From positions 1,054,001 through 1,118,000 of the forward strand of contig CAWCOL010000009.1 of the NCBI GenBank assembly GCA_963797175.1: a stretch of DNA of 64,000 bases, given 5' to 3'. Made by a program: the position numbers and the translations under genes. The stretch is from DATLLN01 sp963797175. GTDB taxonomy: Bacteria; Actinomycetota; Thermoleophilia; Gaiellales; JAICJC01. Below the pieces are notes generated by a model. It did not search any database, was not told the origin of the DNA, and was given only the letters and a program-made list of their open reading frames with translations. Shown piece by piece: positions 1-7,863 of the stretch (its first letter is position 1; each line of letters begins with the position of its first letter).

Positions 1-2271
1 GCCGTGCTCGGCGCCGGCCGCCATCAGCGTGTCCCACAGGTACTCGCCGGCGGCGGCGGGCAGGTGGATCTCGTAGCCCAGCTCGCCGACGAAGCCGATC
101 CGCAGCAGCAGGCAGGGCACGCCGGCGATCTCGGCGGAGCCGGCGCCGAGGTACGGGAACGCCTCGTTGGAGAGGTCGAACGACGTCAGCCCGGCCAGCG
201 CCTCGCGCGACATCGGCCCGGCCAGGTTGTAGGCGGCGATCGCCGAGGTGACGTTGACGATCTGCACGTCCATGTTCCAGACGGCGTTCCACCAGGTGAA
301 CCACTGCTCCATGCCGCCGGCGCCGGAGGAGGTCGTCGTCACGTAGTACTCGTTCTCGGACATGCGGGCGACGGTGCCGTCGTCGATGATCGAGCCGTCG
401 TCTCCGCAGACGATGCCGTAACGGACGCGCGCCTGCTTCATGTCGCCGAAGCGGTTCGGGTAGATCCGCTCCAGGAAGGCGGCGGCGTCTGGCCCGCGGA
501 CGATCAGCTTGCCCAGCGTGGAGACGTCGATCAGCCCCAGCGACTCGTGGACGGCGGCCACCTCGGCCATCGCGTCGCCGTAGTCGTACGGCCGCTTCCA
601 GTCGCCGGCCCACAGCATCTTGCCGCCGTGCTCGGCGTGCCAGTGGTGGGTCGGCGTGCGCTTGACCGGCTCGTAGCCGCGCGCCGCGAGCAGCGCGAAC
701 GTGGTCGGGTTGTGCGGCGGCCTGGCGGTGGTCACGCCCACCCGCTGCTCGTCGGGATCGACGCCCAGCTGGTCGGCGATGACGAGGCCCGAGTTGCGGT
801 GGCACATGCGCCCCTGGCAGGGGCCCATCGTCACGGTCGTGTAGCGCTTGGACAGCTCCAGCGAGGCGAAGCCCTCCTCGAGCGAGAGGCCGACGTCCTT
901 GGTGGTGACGTCCTCGCAGAAGCAGACGAACTGCTTGGCGCCGGCGTCCTTCGCCTTGGCCGGCACCGCGCCGGCGACCGCGTCCGCGCCGGCCAGGGCG
1001 CCGGCGACGCGGAGGCCGTCGGGCACGTGGTCGGGGACGTAGCGGCCCTGCGCGCGGTCGTAGCGGATGGTGCCGCCGGCCTGGGTGAAGAAGCCGTAGG
1101 CGCCGACGCTGCGGCCGGAGACGACCAGCAGGTCGCACGCCAGCGAGCGCTCGTCGCTTGTGGAGGCAACGACGACGCCGGTCACCTCCTTCGAGCCCTT
1201 GGCCCGCACCGGTGCATAGCCGGTCAGGTGCTCGATGCCGGCGTCCGCCAGCCGCGGGTCGGTGTCGATGGTGCGCGAGTCGGCGACCGCGGCCACCTCG
1301 ATGCCGGCGTTCACCAGGTCGACGGCGGCCTCGATGCCCTCGTCGCCCGCAGTCACCACCACCGCCCGCTCGCCGGGGGCGATGCGGAACTGGTTGACCA
1401 TGCGGCGGACGGCGCCGCCCAGCATCACGCCGGGCAGGTCGTTGTTGCCGAACACCAGCGGCTGCTCGATCGCGCCGGTGGCGAGCACGATCTCGGCCGC
1501 GCGGAACCGGTTCATCGTCCGGCCTGCGTAGACCGGCACCAGGTTGCCTTCGTAGACACCGCCCGCGTAGGCGGGATTGAGGATCTCGACGCCGGCCTGC
1601 CGGGCCTGCGCGGCCAGCCGGTCGCGCAGGTCGGTGTCAGCCGTCGCGCCGTAGGCGAGGCGGCCGCCCAGCGCGGCGCCCTCCTCGACCAGCGCCGTGT
1701 GCCTGCCGGCCGATGCCGCCTCGATCGCGGCCTCCAGCCCGGCCTGCCCGCCGCCGATCACCAGCACGTCCACGTGGCAGTGCACCTTCTCGTAGCGCTC
1801 GGTGCGCCGGTGCGCCTCGTCCAGCCGGCCCAGGCCGGCGGCGTTGCGCAGGATCTTCTCGTAGAACGGCCACAGCCGCCGCGGGCGGATGAAGGTCTTG
1901 TAATAGAAGCCGACCTGCATGCCGAACGCGGGGGTCGCCCTGCCCACCGCGTGCAGGAAGTCGCGCTCGAGCGACGGCCACGCGTTCAGGTGCGAGACCT
2001 CCATGCCCTGCTCGATCGGCGTCATGCACGCCCGCACGGTGGGCTCGCCGTCCACCTCGACCAGGCAGTTGGGGCACTGGCCCGAGCAGCACATCAGGCC
2101 GCGCCGGCGGTGGTACTTGAACGAGCGGGAGAACACCCGCACGCCTGCGGCGAACAGCGCCGAGGCGATCGTGTCGCCCTTGTGCCCGCTGTAGGAGCGG
2201 CCCTGCCAGGTGAAGGTGATCGTGCGCCCGCGGTCGATCAGCTCGCCGCGGCGCTCCCCCAGCCGGCTCAC
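1..2271 (-). CDS. soxA: Sarcosine oxidase / N-methylglutamate dehydrogenase alpha subunit (partial)
   Basis: The gene is truncated by the left edge of the window; 757 codons are visible from a GTG at 2271, which overlaps the soxD stop as GTGA. It is the FAD/NAD- and folate-handling alpha subunit of heterotetrameric sarcosine oxidases and of N-methylglutamate dehydrogenase (MgdC). Residues 15-95 form a ferredoxin-like domain with C61, C66, C69 and C82 (CX4CX2CX12C). A Rossmann motif GGGQAG lies at 173-178. Later come a CFC...GPCQGRMC segment of the BFD-like type and the start of a GcvT-like folate domain. Classical sarcosine oxidase alpha subunits lack an iron-sulfur cluster, so the four cysteines suggest a 2Fe-2S dehydrogenase. 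It is the last visible gene of the mgsABC-soxDA operon; a gamma subunit would be expected beyond the edge. Confidence 0.9.
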   Translation of the reverse strand, partial: MSRLGERRGELIDRGRTITFTWQGRSYSGHKGDTIASALFAAGVRVFSRSFKYHRRRGLMCCSGQCPNCLVEVDGEPTVRACMTPIEQGMEVSHLNAWPSLERDFLHAVGRATPAFGMQVGFYYKTFIRPRRLWPFYEKILRNAAGLGRLDEAHRRTERYEKVHCHVDVLVIGGGQAGLEAAIEAASAGRHTALVEEGAALGGRLAYGATADTDLRDRLAAQARQAGVEILNPAYAGGVYEGNLVPVYAGRTMNRFRAAEIVLATGAIEQPLVFGNNDLPGVMLGGAVRRMVNQFRIAPGERAVVVTAGDEGIEAAVDLVNAGIEVAAVADSRTIDTDPRLADAGIEHLTGYAPVRAKGSKEVTGVVVASTSDERSLACDLLVVSGRSVGAYGFFTQAGGTIRYDRAQGRYVPDHVPDGLRVAGALAGADAVAGAVPAKAKDAGAKQFVCFCEDVTTKDVGLSLEEGFASLELSKRYTTVTMGPCQGRMCHRNSGLVIADQLGVDPDEQRVGVTTARPPHNPTTFALLAARGYEPVKRTPTHHWHAEHGGKMLWAGDWKRPYDYGDAMAEVAAVHESLGLIDVSTLGKLIVRGPDAAAFLERIYPNRFGDMKQARVRYGIVCGDDGSIIDDGTVARMSENEYYVTTTSSGAGGMEQWFTWWNAVWNMDVQIVNVTSAIAAYNLAGPMSREALAGLTSFDLSNEAFPYLGAGSAEIAGVPCLLLRIGFVGELGYEIHLPAAAGEYLWDTLMAAGAEHG

Positions 2272-2528
2272 GCCAGCTCCCCGGGGTAGGCGGTCTGGAG
2301 CACGCGGTTGTCGTTGGTGTCCCGCTCGGCCTGGAACCACTCACGGCAGCCGGAGGAATGGAACTGCCACTCACGCTGGTGCCCCGCGGCGTTGTTCCGG
2401 AAGTAGAGGTAGGAGAACAGCGCGCGCTCGTCCTCGGACGAGGTGGCGCGCACGGTCACCTCCCCTCCGAAGGAGAACTCGTCGATGGGACGCGGCCCGC
2501 AGTTCGGGCAGGTGAGGAGGAAGCTCAA
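2268..2528 (-). CDS. soxD: Sarcosine oxidase delta subunit family protein
   Basis: An 86-residue protein of the usual family length (90-100). The delta subunit is a small zinc protein that holds the heterotetramer together. Likely zinc ligands are C7 and C10 (CPNC) plus H57 and C61 near the C-terminus. The start is a TTG that overlaps the upstream mgsC stop (TTGA), and its own stop overlaps the soxA GTG, so translation of mgsC, soxD and soxA is probably coupled. The mgsABC-soxDA order places it in an N-methylglutamate-type dehydrogenase (MgdB in that nomenclature). No soxB is adjacent; the nearest candidate is at 19461. Confidence 0.9.
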   Translation of the reverse strand: MSFLLTCPNCGPRPIDEFSFGGEVTVRATSSEDERALFSYLYFRNNAAGHQREWQFHSSGCREWFQAERDTNDNRVLQTAYPGELA

Positions 2529-3940
2529 TGGTGCACCTTGGTCGGGGCCGGATGGCCGTTTTGGTGAGTCTGGGCGGCAAGCTCGCGCGCCACGGCGGCG
2601 GCGAACGAGGAGGGCCGGAACGAGAAGTCGGTGCCGACCAGGGGGATGTCGGTGATGGCGGATGCCTCGATGGTCATGGCGCGCAGGTCCTCGGGCTCGA
2701 GGTCGTGCACGTCATTCTTGCCGCAGGCGCGCGCGAACATCTGCAGCTCCTGCGTCATCGAGTTGAGGAAGCCCTCCACGCGGTCGGCCGCCTCGTCCAC
2801 CGGCAGCCGCGCGATCAGCTCCTCGTCCTGCGTCGTGATGCCGACCGGGCAGAGCCCGGTGTGGCAGTGGTGGCAGGCCCCCGGCTCGGTGCCCATCGCG
2901 TGGTAGCCCTCGACGTACCGGGGCGCGTTGCAGCCCAGGGCGATCATCGCGGCGGTGCCGATCGAGACCGCGTCCGCGCCCAGCGCCAGCGCCTTGGCGG
3001 CGTCCACCCCGTTGCGGATACCGCCCGAGATGATCAGGTTGACGACGCCGTCCAGGCGCATCTCGCGGATCGCCGCCACCGCTTCGACGGTCGCCGCCAG
3101 CGTGGGGATGCCGGTGTGGTTCATCAGCGAGTCCGGCGAGGCACCCGTGCCGCCCTCCATGCCGTCGATCACGATCACGTCGGCGCCGGCCTTGCACGCC
3201 AGCTTGACGTCGTCGGGCACGCGGCAGGCGCCGATCTTGACGTAGATCGGGATCTGGCCGTCGGTCGCCTCGCGCAGCTCCTCGAGCTTGATCTGCATAT
3301 CGTCGGGGCCGACGAAGTCGGGGTGCCGGCAGGGCGAGCGCTGATCGACGCCGGGCGGCAGCGTGCGCGCCTCGGCGATGATCGGCGAAACCTTCGAGCC
3401 CAGCAGCAGGCCGCCGGTGCCGGGCTTCGCGCCCTGCCCGATCACGACCTCGGCGGCGTCCGCCATGCGCAGGTGGTGCGGGTTGAAGCCGTAGCGGCTG
3501 GGCAGCACCTGGTAGACGAGCTGGTCGGATGCCTCCCGCTCCAGGTCGAGCATGCCGCCGTCGCCGGTGGTGGTGGAGATGCCGATGCGGCTGGCCGCAA
3601 TGCCCAACGCCTGCTTGGCGTTGCGCGACAGTGCGCCGTAGCTCATGCCGGCGATCGTGATCGGCGTGGACAGCCGGATCGGCTTCGCACCGTGCCGCCC
3701 GCCGATCTCGATGGCGGTGCTGCAGCTCTCCCGGTAGCCCTCCAGCGGCACGCGCGAAAGCGTGCACGGGACGAACGTCAGGTCCTCGAAGTGCGGCGGG
3801 CGCTTGGTCATGCCCAGGCCGCGGTTGGTGTAGCGGCCCAGGTCGGCCTTGGTCTGGATGTCCTCGATCGTCTCGGGCGACCACACCCAGAGCTTCTGGA
3901 GGACGTGGCCGTCGCTGCCGCGGGGAACGAAGTCGCTCAC
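2525..3940 (-). CDS. mgsC: N-methylglutamate synthase subunit C (glutamate-synthase FMN domain), module 1
   Basis: A protein of 471 residues equivalent to the central and FMN domains of glutamate synthase, as in GlxD/MgsC. In the N-methylglutamate pathway this subunit joins ammonia or methylamine released from the partner subunits to 2-oxoglutarate. Visible features are a phosphate-binding stretch near GMEGGTGA, a second glycine-rich segment ALGADAVSIGTAAM, and a cysteine cluster CHHCHTGLCPVG around residue 355 that probably binds a 3Fe-4S cluster. The start is a GTG at 3940 overlapping the mgsB stop (GTGA); a much longer upstream reading of this frame is a shadow through mgsB. Substrate assignment rests on context. 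Confidence 0.88.
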   Translation of the reverse strand: MSDFVPRGSDGHVLQKLWVWSPETIEDIQTKADLGRYTNRGLGMTKRPPHFEDLTFVPCTLSRVPLEGYRESCSTAIEIGGRHGAKPIRLSTPITIAGMSYGALSRNAKQALGIAASRIGISTTTGDGGMLDLEREASDQLVYQVLPSRYGFNPHHLRMADAAEVVIGQGAKPGTGGLLLGSKVSPIIAEARTLPPGVDQRSPCRHPDFVGPDDMQIKLEELREATDGQIPIYVKIGACRVPDDVKLACKAGADVIVIDGMEGGTGASPDSLMNHTGIPTLAATVEAVAAIREMRLDGVVNLIISGGIRNGVDAAKALALGADAVSIGTAAMIALGCNAPRYVEGYHAMGTEPGACHHCHTGLCPVGITTQDEELIARLPVDEAADRVEGFLNSMTQELQMFARACGKNDVHDLEPEDLRAMTIEASAITDIPLVGTDFSFRPSSFAAAVARELAAQTHQNGHPAPTKVHH

Positions 3941-4629
3941 ATCGCCGCCCTCCACGCGTCGTACTCGTGTTTGCTGAAGTTCCACAGCTTGCGGCCGGCC
4001 ACCAGCTTCTTCCAGTCGTGGCCGCCGGCGCCAATGCCCCGCGGCCCCAGCTCGGCCTCGAGCATGGCACGATCGTCGCCCGTCAGCTCGGCCTCGACGC
4101 AGTCGGCGCCGAGGCCGGCGATCGTCCCGCCGACGAAGACGGTGCCCTCGTACATCGAGTCGCCGATGCCGTCCGCCGCGTCGCCGCAGACGATCATCGT
4201 GCCCCGCTGCATCATGAAGCCGCTCATGTAGCCGACCGAGCCGCCCACCACCAGCAGGCCGCCCTTCATCGAGATGCCGCAGCGGGCGCCGCCGTGGCCC
4301 TCGACGAACACGGAGCCGCCGCGCAGCGTGGCGGCCGTCGAGTTGCCGGCGTTGCCGTGGACGCTGACGCTGCCGCTCATCAGGTTCTCGCCGACGCTCC
4401 AGCCGCAGTTGCCCTGAACGACAACGTCCGGGCCGTCGCACATGCCCGCGCAGTACCAGCCGACCGGTCCGTCGAAGACGACGCGGATGGGGTGCATCAC
4501 GGCGACGGCCAGCGCGTGGCGTGCGGCGGGGTTCGTCAGGCGCACCTCGGGCGCGCCGTCGGCGGCCGCCCGCTTGATCGCCTGGTTGATCTCCCGCGTC
4601 GTGTGGTTCGAGCAGTCGATCTCGCTCAT
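3937..4629 (-). CDS. mgsB: N-methylglutamate synthase subunit B (GXGXG beta-helix domain), module 1
   Basis: About 230 residues matching the C-terminal GXGXG right-handed beta-helix domain of glutamate synthase (GltB3/GlxC/MgsB). This domain has a structural role, linking the amidotransferase to the FMN subunit. Regularly spaced glycine-rich strands run through residues 60-180. The chosen start is ATG 4629, which shares one base with the mgsA stop (TGATG). A GTG or ATG 12 bases upstream is possible but would overlap mgsA by 13 bases. It is the middle gene of a translationally coupled A-B-C set. Confidence 0.87.
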   Translation of the reverse strand: MSEIDCSNHTTREINQAIKRAAADGAPEVRLTNPAARHALAVAVMHPIRVVFDGPVGWYCAGMCDGPDVVVQGNCGWSVGENLMSGSVSVHGNAGNSTAATLRGGSVFVEGHGGARCGISMKGGLLVVGGSVGYMSGFMMQRGTMIVCGDAADGIGDSMYEGTVFVGGTIAGLGADCVEAELTGDDRAMLEAELGPRGIGAGGHDWKKLVAGRKLWNFSKHEYDAWRAAM

Positions 4630-5528
4630 CAGCGTAGCCACCAGCGCACCTCCCCCGCTCCCAGCTCGCGCGGCGTCAGCTCGCGGCCCTCGGTGACGCG
4701 GCGCAGGGCGATCTCCTCCGACGCCATCACCACGACCTCGTCGTCCTCGGCGACCACCATCGGCTTGAGCGCGAACCGGTCGCGGGCAACGCCGATGCCG
4801 TCCGGCGTCGAGATCAGGTAGGCGAAGGTGCCGTCCAGGTCGTGGACGGACGAGCGCAGGGCGTTCTCCAGCGTCTCGCCGCCGGCCAGCTTGTCGGCGA
4901 TGTAGACCGCGATCGCCTCGGAGTCGTTGCCCGTGGCGAAGCGGTGCCCGGACTCCTCCAGCCGGCGGCGCAGCTTGTGGTAGTTCGTGATGTGGCCGTT
5001 GTGGACGACCGAGATGTCGGGGAAGGGACGCGCCCAGAATGGGTGGCTGTGGGCGACGTCCACCACCGACTCGGTCGCCATCCGGGTGTGGCCGATCGCG
5101 TGGCTGCCCTCGGCCTCGCGGAAGGGCGCCGACGCCTCGACCTCGCGCACGTCGCCCACCTCCTTGACGATCTCCATCGAGCGCCCGATCGAGAACACCT
5201 CGACGTCGGGCACCTGCTCGACGGCATCGGTCAGCGCCCCCAGGTCGCCGTCGTAGGCGACGCGGGCCCGCAGGTTGGCGCCGTCCACGCGCTGCTCGTC
5301 AACCGTCCCAGCCCCGGCCAGCGCGTCCAGCACCCGCTCCGGGGTCGAGCCGTTGGCCTCCATGCGGACGCGCAGCAGGTAGCTGCCGTCGCGAGGACGG
5401 CCGTACAGCGCGATGCCGGTGGAGTCGATGCCGCGCCGGTCGAGCGGCCCCAGCATGTCGTACATCATCCGGCCGATCGGGCCGTACCGCGCAGAGTCCT
5501 TGTAGAGGAATCCACACAACCCGCACAC
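4629..5528 (-). CDS. mgsA: N-methylglutamate synthase subunit A (class II glutamine amidotransferase), module 1
   Basis: A protein of 299 residues with an Ntn-type glutaminase fold. The start is decided by chemistry: class II amidotransferases need cysteine as residue 2, and a GTG at 5528 gives M-C-G-L-C-G-F, with AAAGGA about 9 bases upstream. The open frame reaches 5603, but those residues would block the catalytic N-terminus. It would release the amine from glutamine or gamma-glutamylmethylamide for MgsC. First gene of the mgsABC-soxDA operon. A palindrome at 5567-5579 lies 39 bases upstream and resembles one before the ligase at 7750. Confidence 0.88.
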   Translation of the reverse strand: MCGLCGFLYKDSARYGPIGRMMYDMLGPLDRRGIDSTGIALYGRPRDGSYLLRVRMEANGSTPERVLDALAGAGTVDEQRVDGANLRARVAYDGDLGALTDAVEQVPDVEVFSIGRSMEIVKEVGDVREVEASAPFREAEGSHAIGHTRMATESVVDVAHSHPFWARPFPDISVVHNGHITNYHKLRRRLEESGHRFATGNDSEAIAVYIADKLAGGETLENALRSSVHDLDGTFAYLISTPDGIGVARDRFALKPMVVAEDDEVVVMASEEIALRRVTEGRELTPRELGAGEVRWWLR

Positions 5529-5566
5529 GGGTCCACGTCCTTTCGAGAGGTCCGTCGAACAGCCTA

Positions 5567-5579
5567 GATCGTACGGATC
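5567..5579. promoter_or_regulatory. Candidate operator palindrome upstream of mgsA1
   Basis: The 13-mer GATCGTACGGATC is a near-perfect palindrome of the form GRTCGTACRGAYC. The same pattern, also preceded by TAG and followed by CG, lies at 7767-7779 upstream of the module 1 ligase. A shared site before two genes of one pathway suggests a common regulator; the PucR-family protein encoded at 7864-9702 is the nearest candidate. Binding is inference. Confidence 0.45.
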
Positions 5580-5615
5580 GCGCCATGCGACGGGCAGTGC
5601 CAAGCCGCCAACAAT

Positions 5616-6314
5616 TCAGCTGGGTCGTGTGTACGGAACGTCACCCCGGCTCGTCGCCGTTGCTGCGAATGCGAGCACGCGCGGGAAGTCCTCCGGCCCC
5701 GGCTCCTCGAAGCACTCGAGCCGGAAGCCCGCGCCGATGGCGGCGTTCAACAGCTCGGCCGCGGGCAGGTGGCGAACGCCGACGCGCTGTCGCAGGCCCT
5801 CGCCGATGCCGGGACCGGCGAACGCCCGCGCGGTCGCGCGGTAGCCGGGGTGAAGCTCCGGTGGACGACCCGGCTCGTAGCGAGCGAACGGCCCGCTGAA
5901 GCACGGATGCAACCCGACGTGCACGAACCGGCCGCCCGGCACGAGCACGCGGCGCGCCTCGGCAAGCACCGCCGGGTAGTCGTCCATGTCGGTGTGGACG
6001 AACACGGCGACCGCGGCATCGAACGAACCGTCGCCGAACGGCAGCGCCGCGGCGTCGGCGCGGACGAGGGCGGCGGACGGGACGCGGCGGCGCGCCACGG
6101 CCAGCTGATCCACGGAGACGTCGACCCCGGTCACCGACCAGCCCAGCGCCGTCAGCACCTCGAGCTGGAAGCCGCCTCCGCAGCCGAGCTCAAGGGCCGT
6201 GCCCGGGCCGGCGCCCAGCAGGCGCTCGAGCACGTCCGCCGCCCGGGACGCGAACTCGCCCAGGTGCTCCTCGTACCAACCCGCAAGACCGTCGTACCGC
6301 GCCACTCGCGCCAC
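5616..6314 (-). CDS. Class I SAM-dependent methyltransferase
   Basis: A protein of 232 residues with the seven-strand SAM-binding fold. Motif I is LELGCGGGF near residue 42, followed by the acidic strand end GVDVS and a methyltransf_11-like post-motif VLVPGGRFVHVG. It resembles UbiE/MenG-like small-molecule methyltransferases, but the substrate cannot be told. The start is GTG 6314 (a second GTG lies three codons in). It sits between the module 1 ligase and mgsA1 on the same strand, separated from the ligase by a hairpin terminator, so it is probably a separate transcript. A role in the methylamine pathway is not supported by sequence alone. Confidence 0.8.
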   Translation of the reverse strand: MARVARYDGLAGWYEEHLGEFASRAADVLERLLGAGPGTALELGCGGGFQLEVLTALGWSVTGVDVSVDQLAVARRRVPSAALVRADAAALPFGDGSFDAAVAVFVHTDMDDYPAVLAEARRVLVPGGRFVHVGLHPCFSGPFARYEPGRPPELHPGYRATARAFAGPGIGEGLRQRVGVRHLPAAELLNAAIGAGFRLECFEEPGPEDFPRVLAFAATATSRGDVPYTRPS

Positions 6315-6323
6315 GATAGCGAG

Positions 6324-6359
6324 GGGTGGGCGGAAGGGTCAGTCCCCTCTCGCCCACCC
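6324..6359 (-). terminator. Hairpin terminator after the module 1 ligase
   Basis: A 9-bp perfect stem pairs GGGTGGGCG (6324-6332) with CGCCCACCC (6351-6359) about 15 bases beyond the ligase stop. No clear T tract follows, as is common at high G+C. Confidence 0.6.
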
Positions 6360-6373
6360 ACCGCTCACGGCCG

Positions 6374-7750
6374 CTAGAAGAGCGTCAGGTAGCGCTTGAC
6401 CTCCCACTCGCTGACCTGCTCGTGGTAGGCCCTCCACTCGTCCTGCTTCGTCTTCACGTAGTAGTCCACGTAGTCCTCGGTGCCGGTGTTGCCGAGCGCC
6501 TTGCGGATGACGTCATCCTGCTCCAGCTCGCGCGTCGCGTCCAGCAGGTTCGCCGGCAGCAGGTCGATCCCGGCCTTCTTCAGCTCCTCCGGCGTCAGCG
6601 TGTAGAGGTTGGCGTCGTTGAAGGGCCCGGCGTCCAGCTCGTTCTCGACCCCGTCGAGCCCGGCGGCCAGGATCGCCGCCATGGCGAGGTACGGGTTGCA
6701 GGAGCCGTCCACCGTGCGGTCCTCGACGTGCCCGCCGGGCACGCGCAGCATCTGCGTGCGGTTGTTGGCGCCGTAGGTGATGAAGATCGGCGACCAGGTG
6801 GCGCCCGACGTGGGCGTGCCCGCCGTCGTCGTCAGCCGCTTGTAGCTGTTGACCGTGGGAGCGGTGATCGCGATGTACGACTTGGCGTGCTTCAGCAGCC
6901 CGGCGGTGAAGTGGTAGCCGAGCTTGGACAGGCCGAGGCCCTGCGGATCGGCATCGTCGGCGAACAGGTCGGTGGTGTCGTCCGGGTCCCACAGGCTCAT
7001 GTGGAAGTGGCCGCCGTTGCCGGTCAGGTGCCCGAACGGCTTGGCCATGAACGTCGCCAGAAGACCGCGCTCCTGGGCCATCGCGTGCACCATGTAGCGG
7101 AAGAAGATCGCCCGGTCGGCGGTGGTCAGAGCATCGGCGTACTCGAAGTTCGACTCGAACTGGCCGTTCGCATCCTCGTGGTCGTTCGCATAGCTGCCCC
7201 AGCCGAGCTTGTTGACGCTCCGGGAGAGCTCGGAGAGGAACTCGTACTGGCGGGTCAGGCCCTTCATGTCGTAGCAAGGCTGGTCGAGGTTGTCGAGCGG
7301 GTCGGCCAGCTCGATGCCGCCGTCCGCGCTCTCGCGGAGCAGGAAGAACTCGAGCTCCATGCCGACCTTGAAGACGAAGCCCATCTCCTTGGCCCGCTCG
7401 AGCTGGCGGCGCAGGATCGTGCGCGGGCAGTACGGCCACTCCTCGCCCAGCACGGTGATGTCGCAGGCGAACCGGGCCAGGCCGGGCTTGAACGGCACCG
7501 GCGTGTAGGAGCGCATGTCGGGGATCGCCATCATGTCCGGCGAGGCCGGCGTCTGTCCGATGGGACCGGCCGCGAAGCCGGCGAACCCGGCGCCTTCGGT
7601 GACCAGGCCGTCCCAGTTGGACATCGGCACGAGCTTGGCCGAGGGCTTGGCGTTCATGTCCACGAACTGCGCGAAGCAGAACTCGATGCCGTCCTCCTCC
7701 GCCCGTTTGCGGATGGTGTCGGCGAGGGGACGTGCGCTCACGGTGGCCAT
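6374..7750 (-). CDS. gmaS: Gamma-glutamylmethylamide synthetase / type III glutamine-synthetase-like ligase, module 1
   Basis: A protein of 458 residues of the GlnT/GmaS group of glutamine synthetases. It would ligate glutamate to methylamine (or ammonia) with ATP in the cytosol. Visible are the N-terminal GAGFAGFA...TPASPDM block typical of GmaS/GlnT, metal-binding glutamates in MELEF (131-135), NDHEDANGQFE (190-199), and the ATP-site signature KPFGHLTGNGGHFHMS (237-252). The start ATG 7750 is preceded by AGGAGAGGAAGGG; an in-frame start 12 codons upstream lacks this. mgsABC and soxDA are downstream on the same strand, giving the set needed to oxidise methylamine through N-methylglutamate. 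Ammonia-specific glutamine synthetase activity is the alternative. Confidence 0.85.
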   Translation of the reverse strand: MATVSARPLADTIRKRAEEDGIEFCFAQFVDMNAKPSAKLVPMSNWDGLVTEGAGFAGFAAGPIGQTPASPDMMAIPDMRSYTPVPFKPGLARFACDITVLGEEWPYCPRTILRRQLERAKEMGFVFKVGMELEFFLLRESADGGIELADPLDNLDQPCYDMKGLTRQYEFLSELSRSVNKLGWGSYANDHEDANGQFESNFEYADALTTADRAIFFRYMVHAMAQERGLLATFMAKPFGHLTGNGGHFHMSLWDPDDTTDLFADDADPQGLGLSKLGYHFTAGLLKHAKSYIAITAPTVNSYKRLTTTAGTPTSGATWSPIFITYGANNRTQMLRVPGGHVEDRTVDGSCNPYLAMAAILAAGLDGVENELDAGPFNDANLYTLTPEELKKAGIDLLPANLLDATRELEQDDVIRKALGNTGTEDYVDYYVKTKQDEWRAYHEQVSEWEVKRYLTLF

Positions 7751-7766
7751 TCCCTTCCTCTCCTTA

Positions 7767-7779
7767 GGTCGTACAGACC
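7767..7779. promoter_or_regulatory. Candidate operator palindrome upstream of gmaS
   Basis: GGTCGTACAGACC, a 13-bp palindrome 17 bases upstream of the gmaS start. It matches the site at 5567-5579 (GRTCGTACRGAYC, 15 of 17 positions including flanks). The neighbouring PucR-type gene, which ends at 7864, is a plausible regulator. Confidence 0.45.
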
Positions 7780-7863
7780 GGCACAATCTCCCACGAACGG
7801 GCCGGAAAGAAAAGGGGGGTCACGAAAGCGTCACGCGACCACGCTCCCGGGGCGGCTGGAAGG

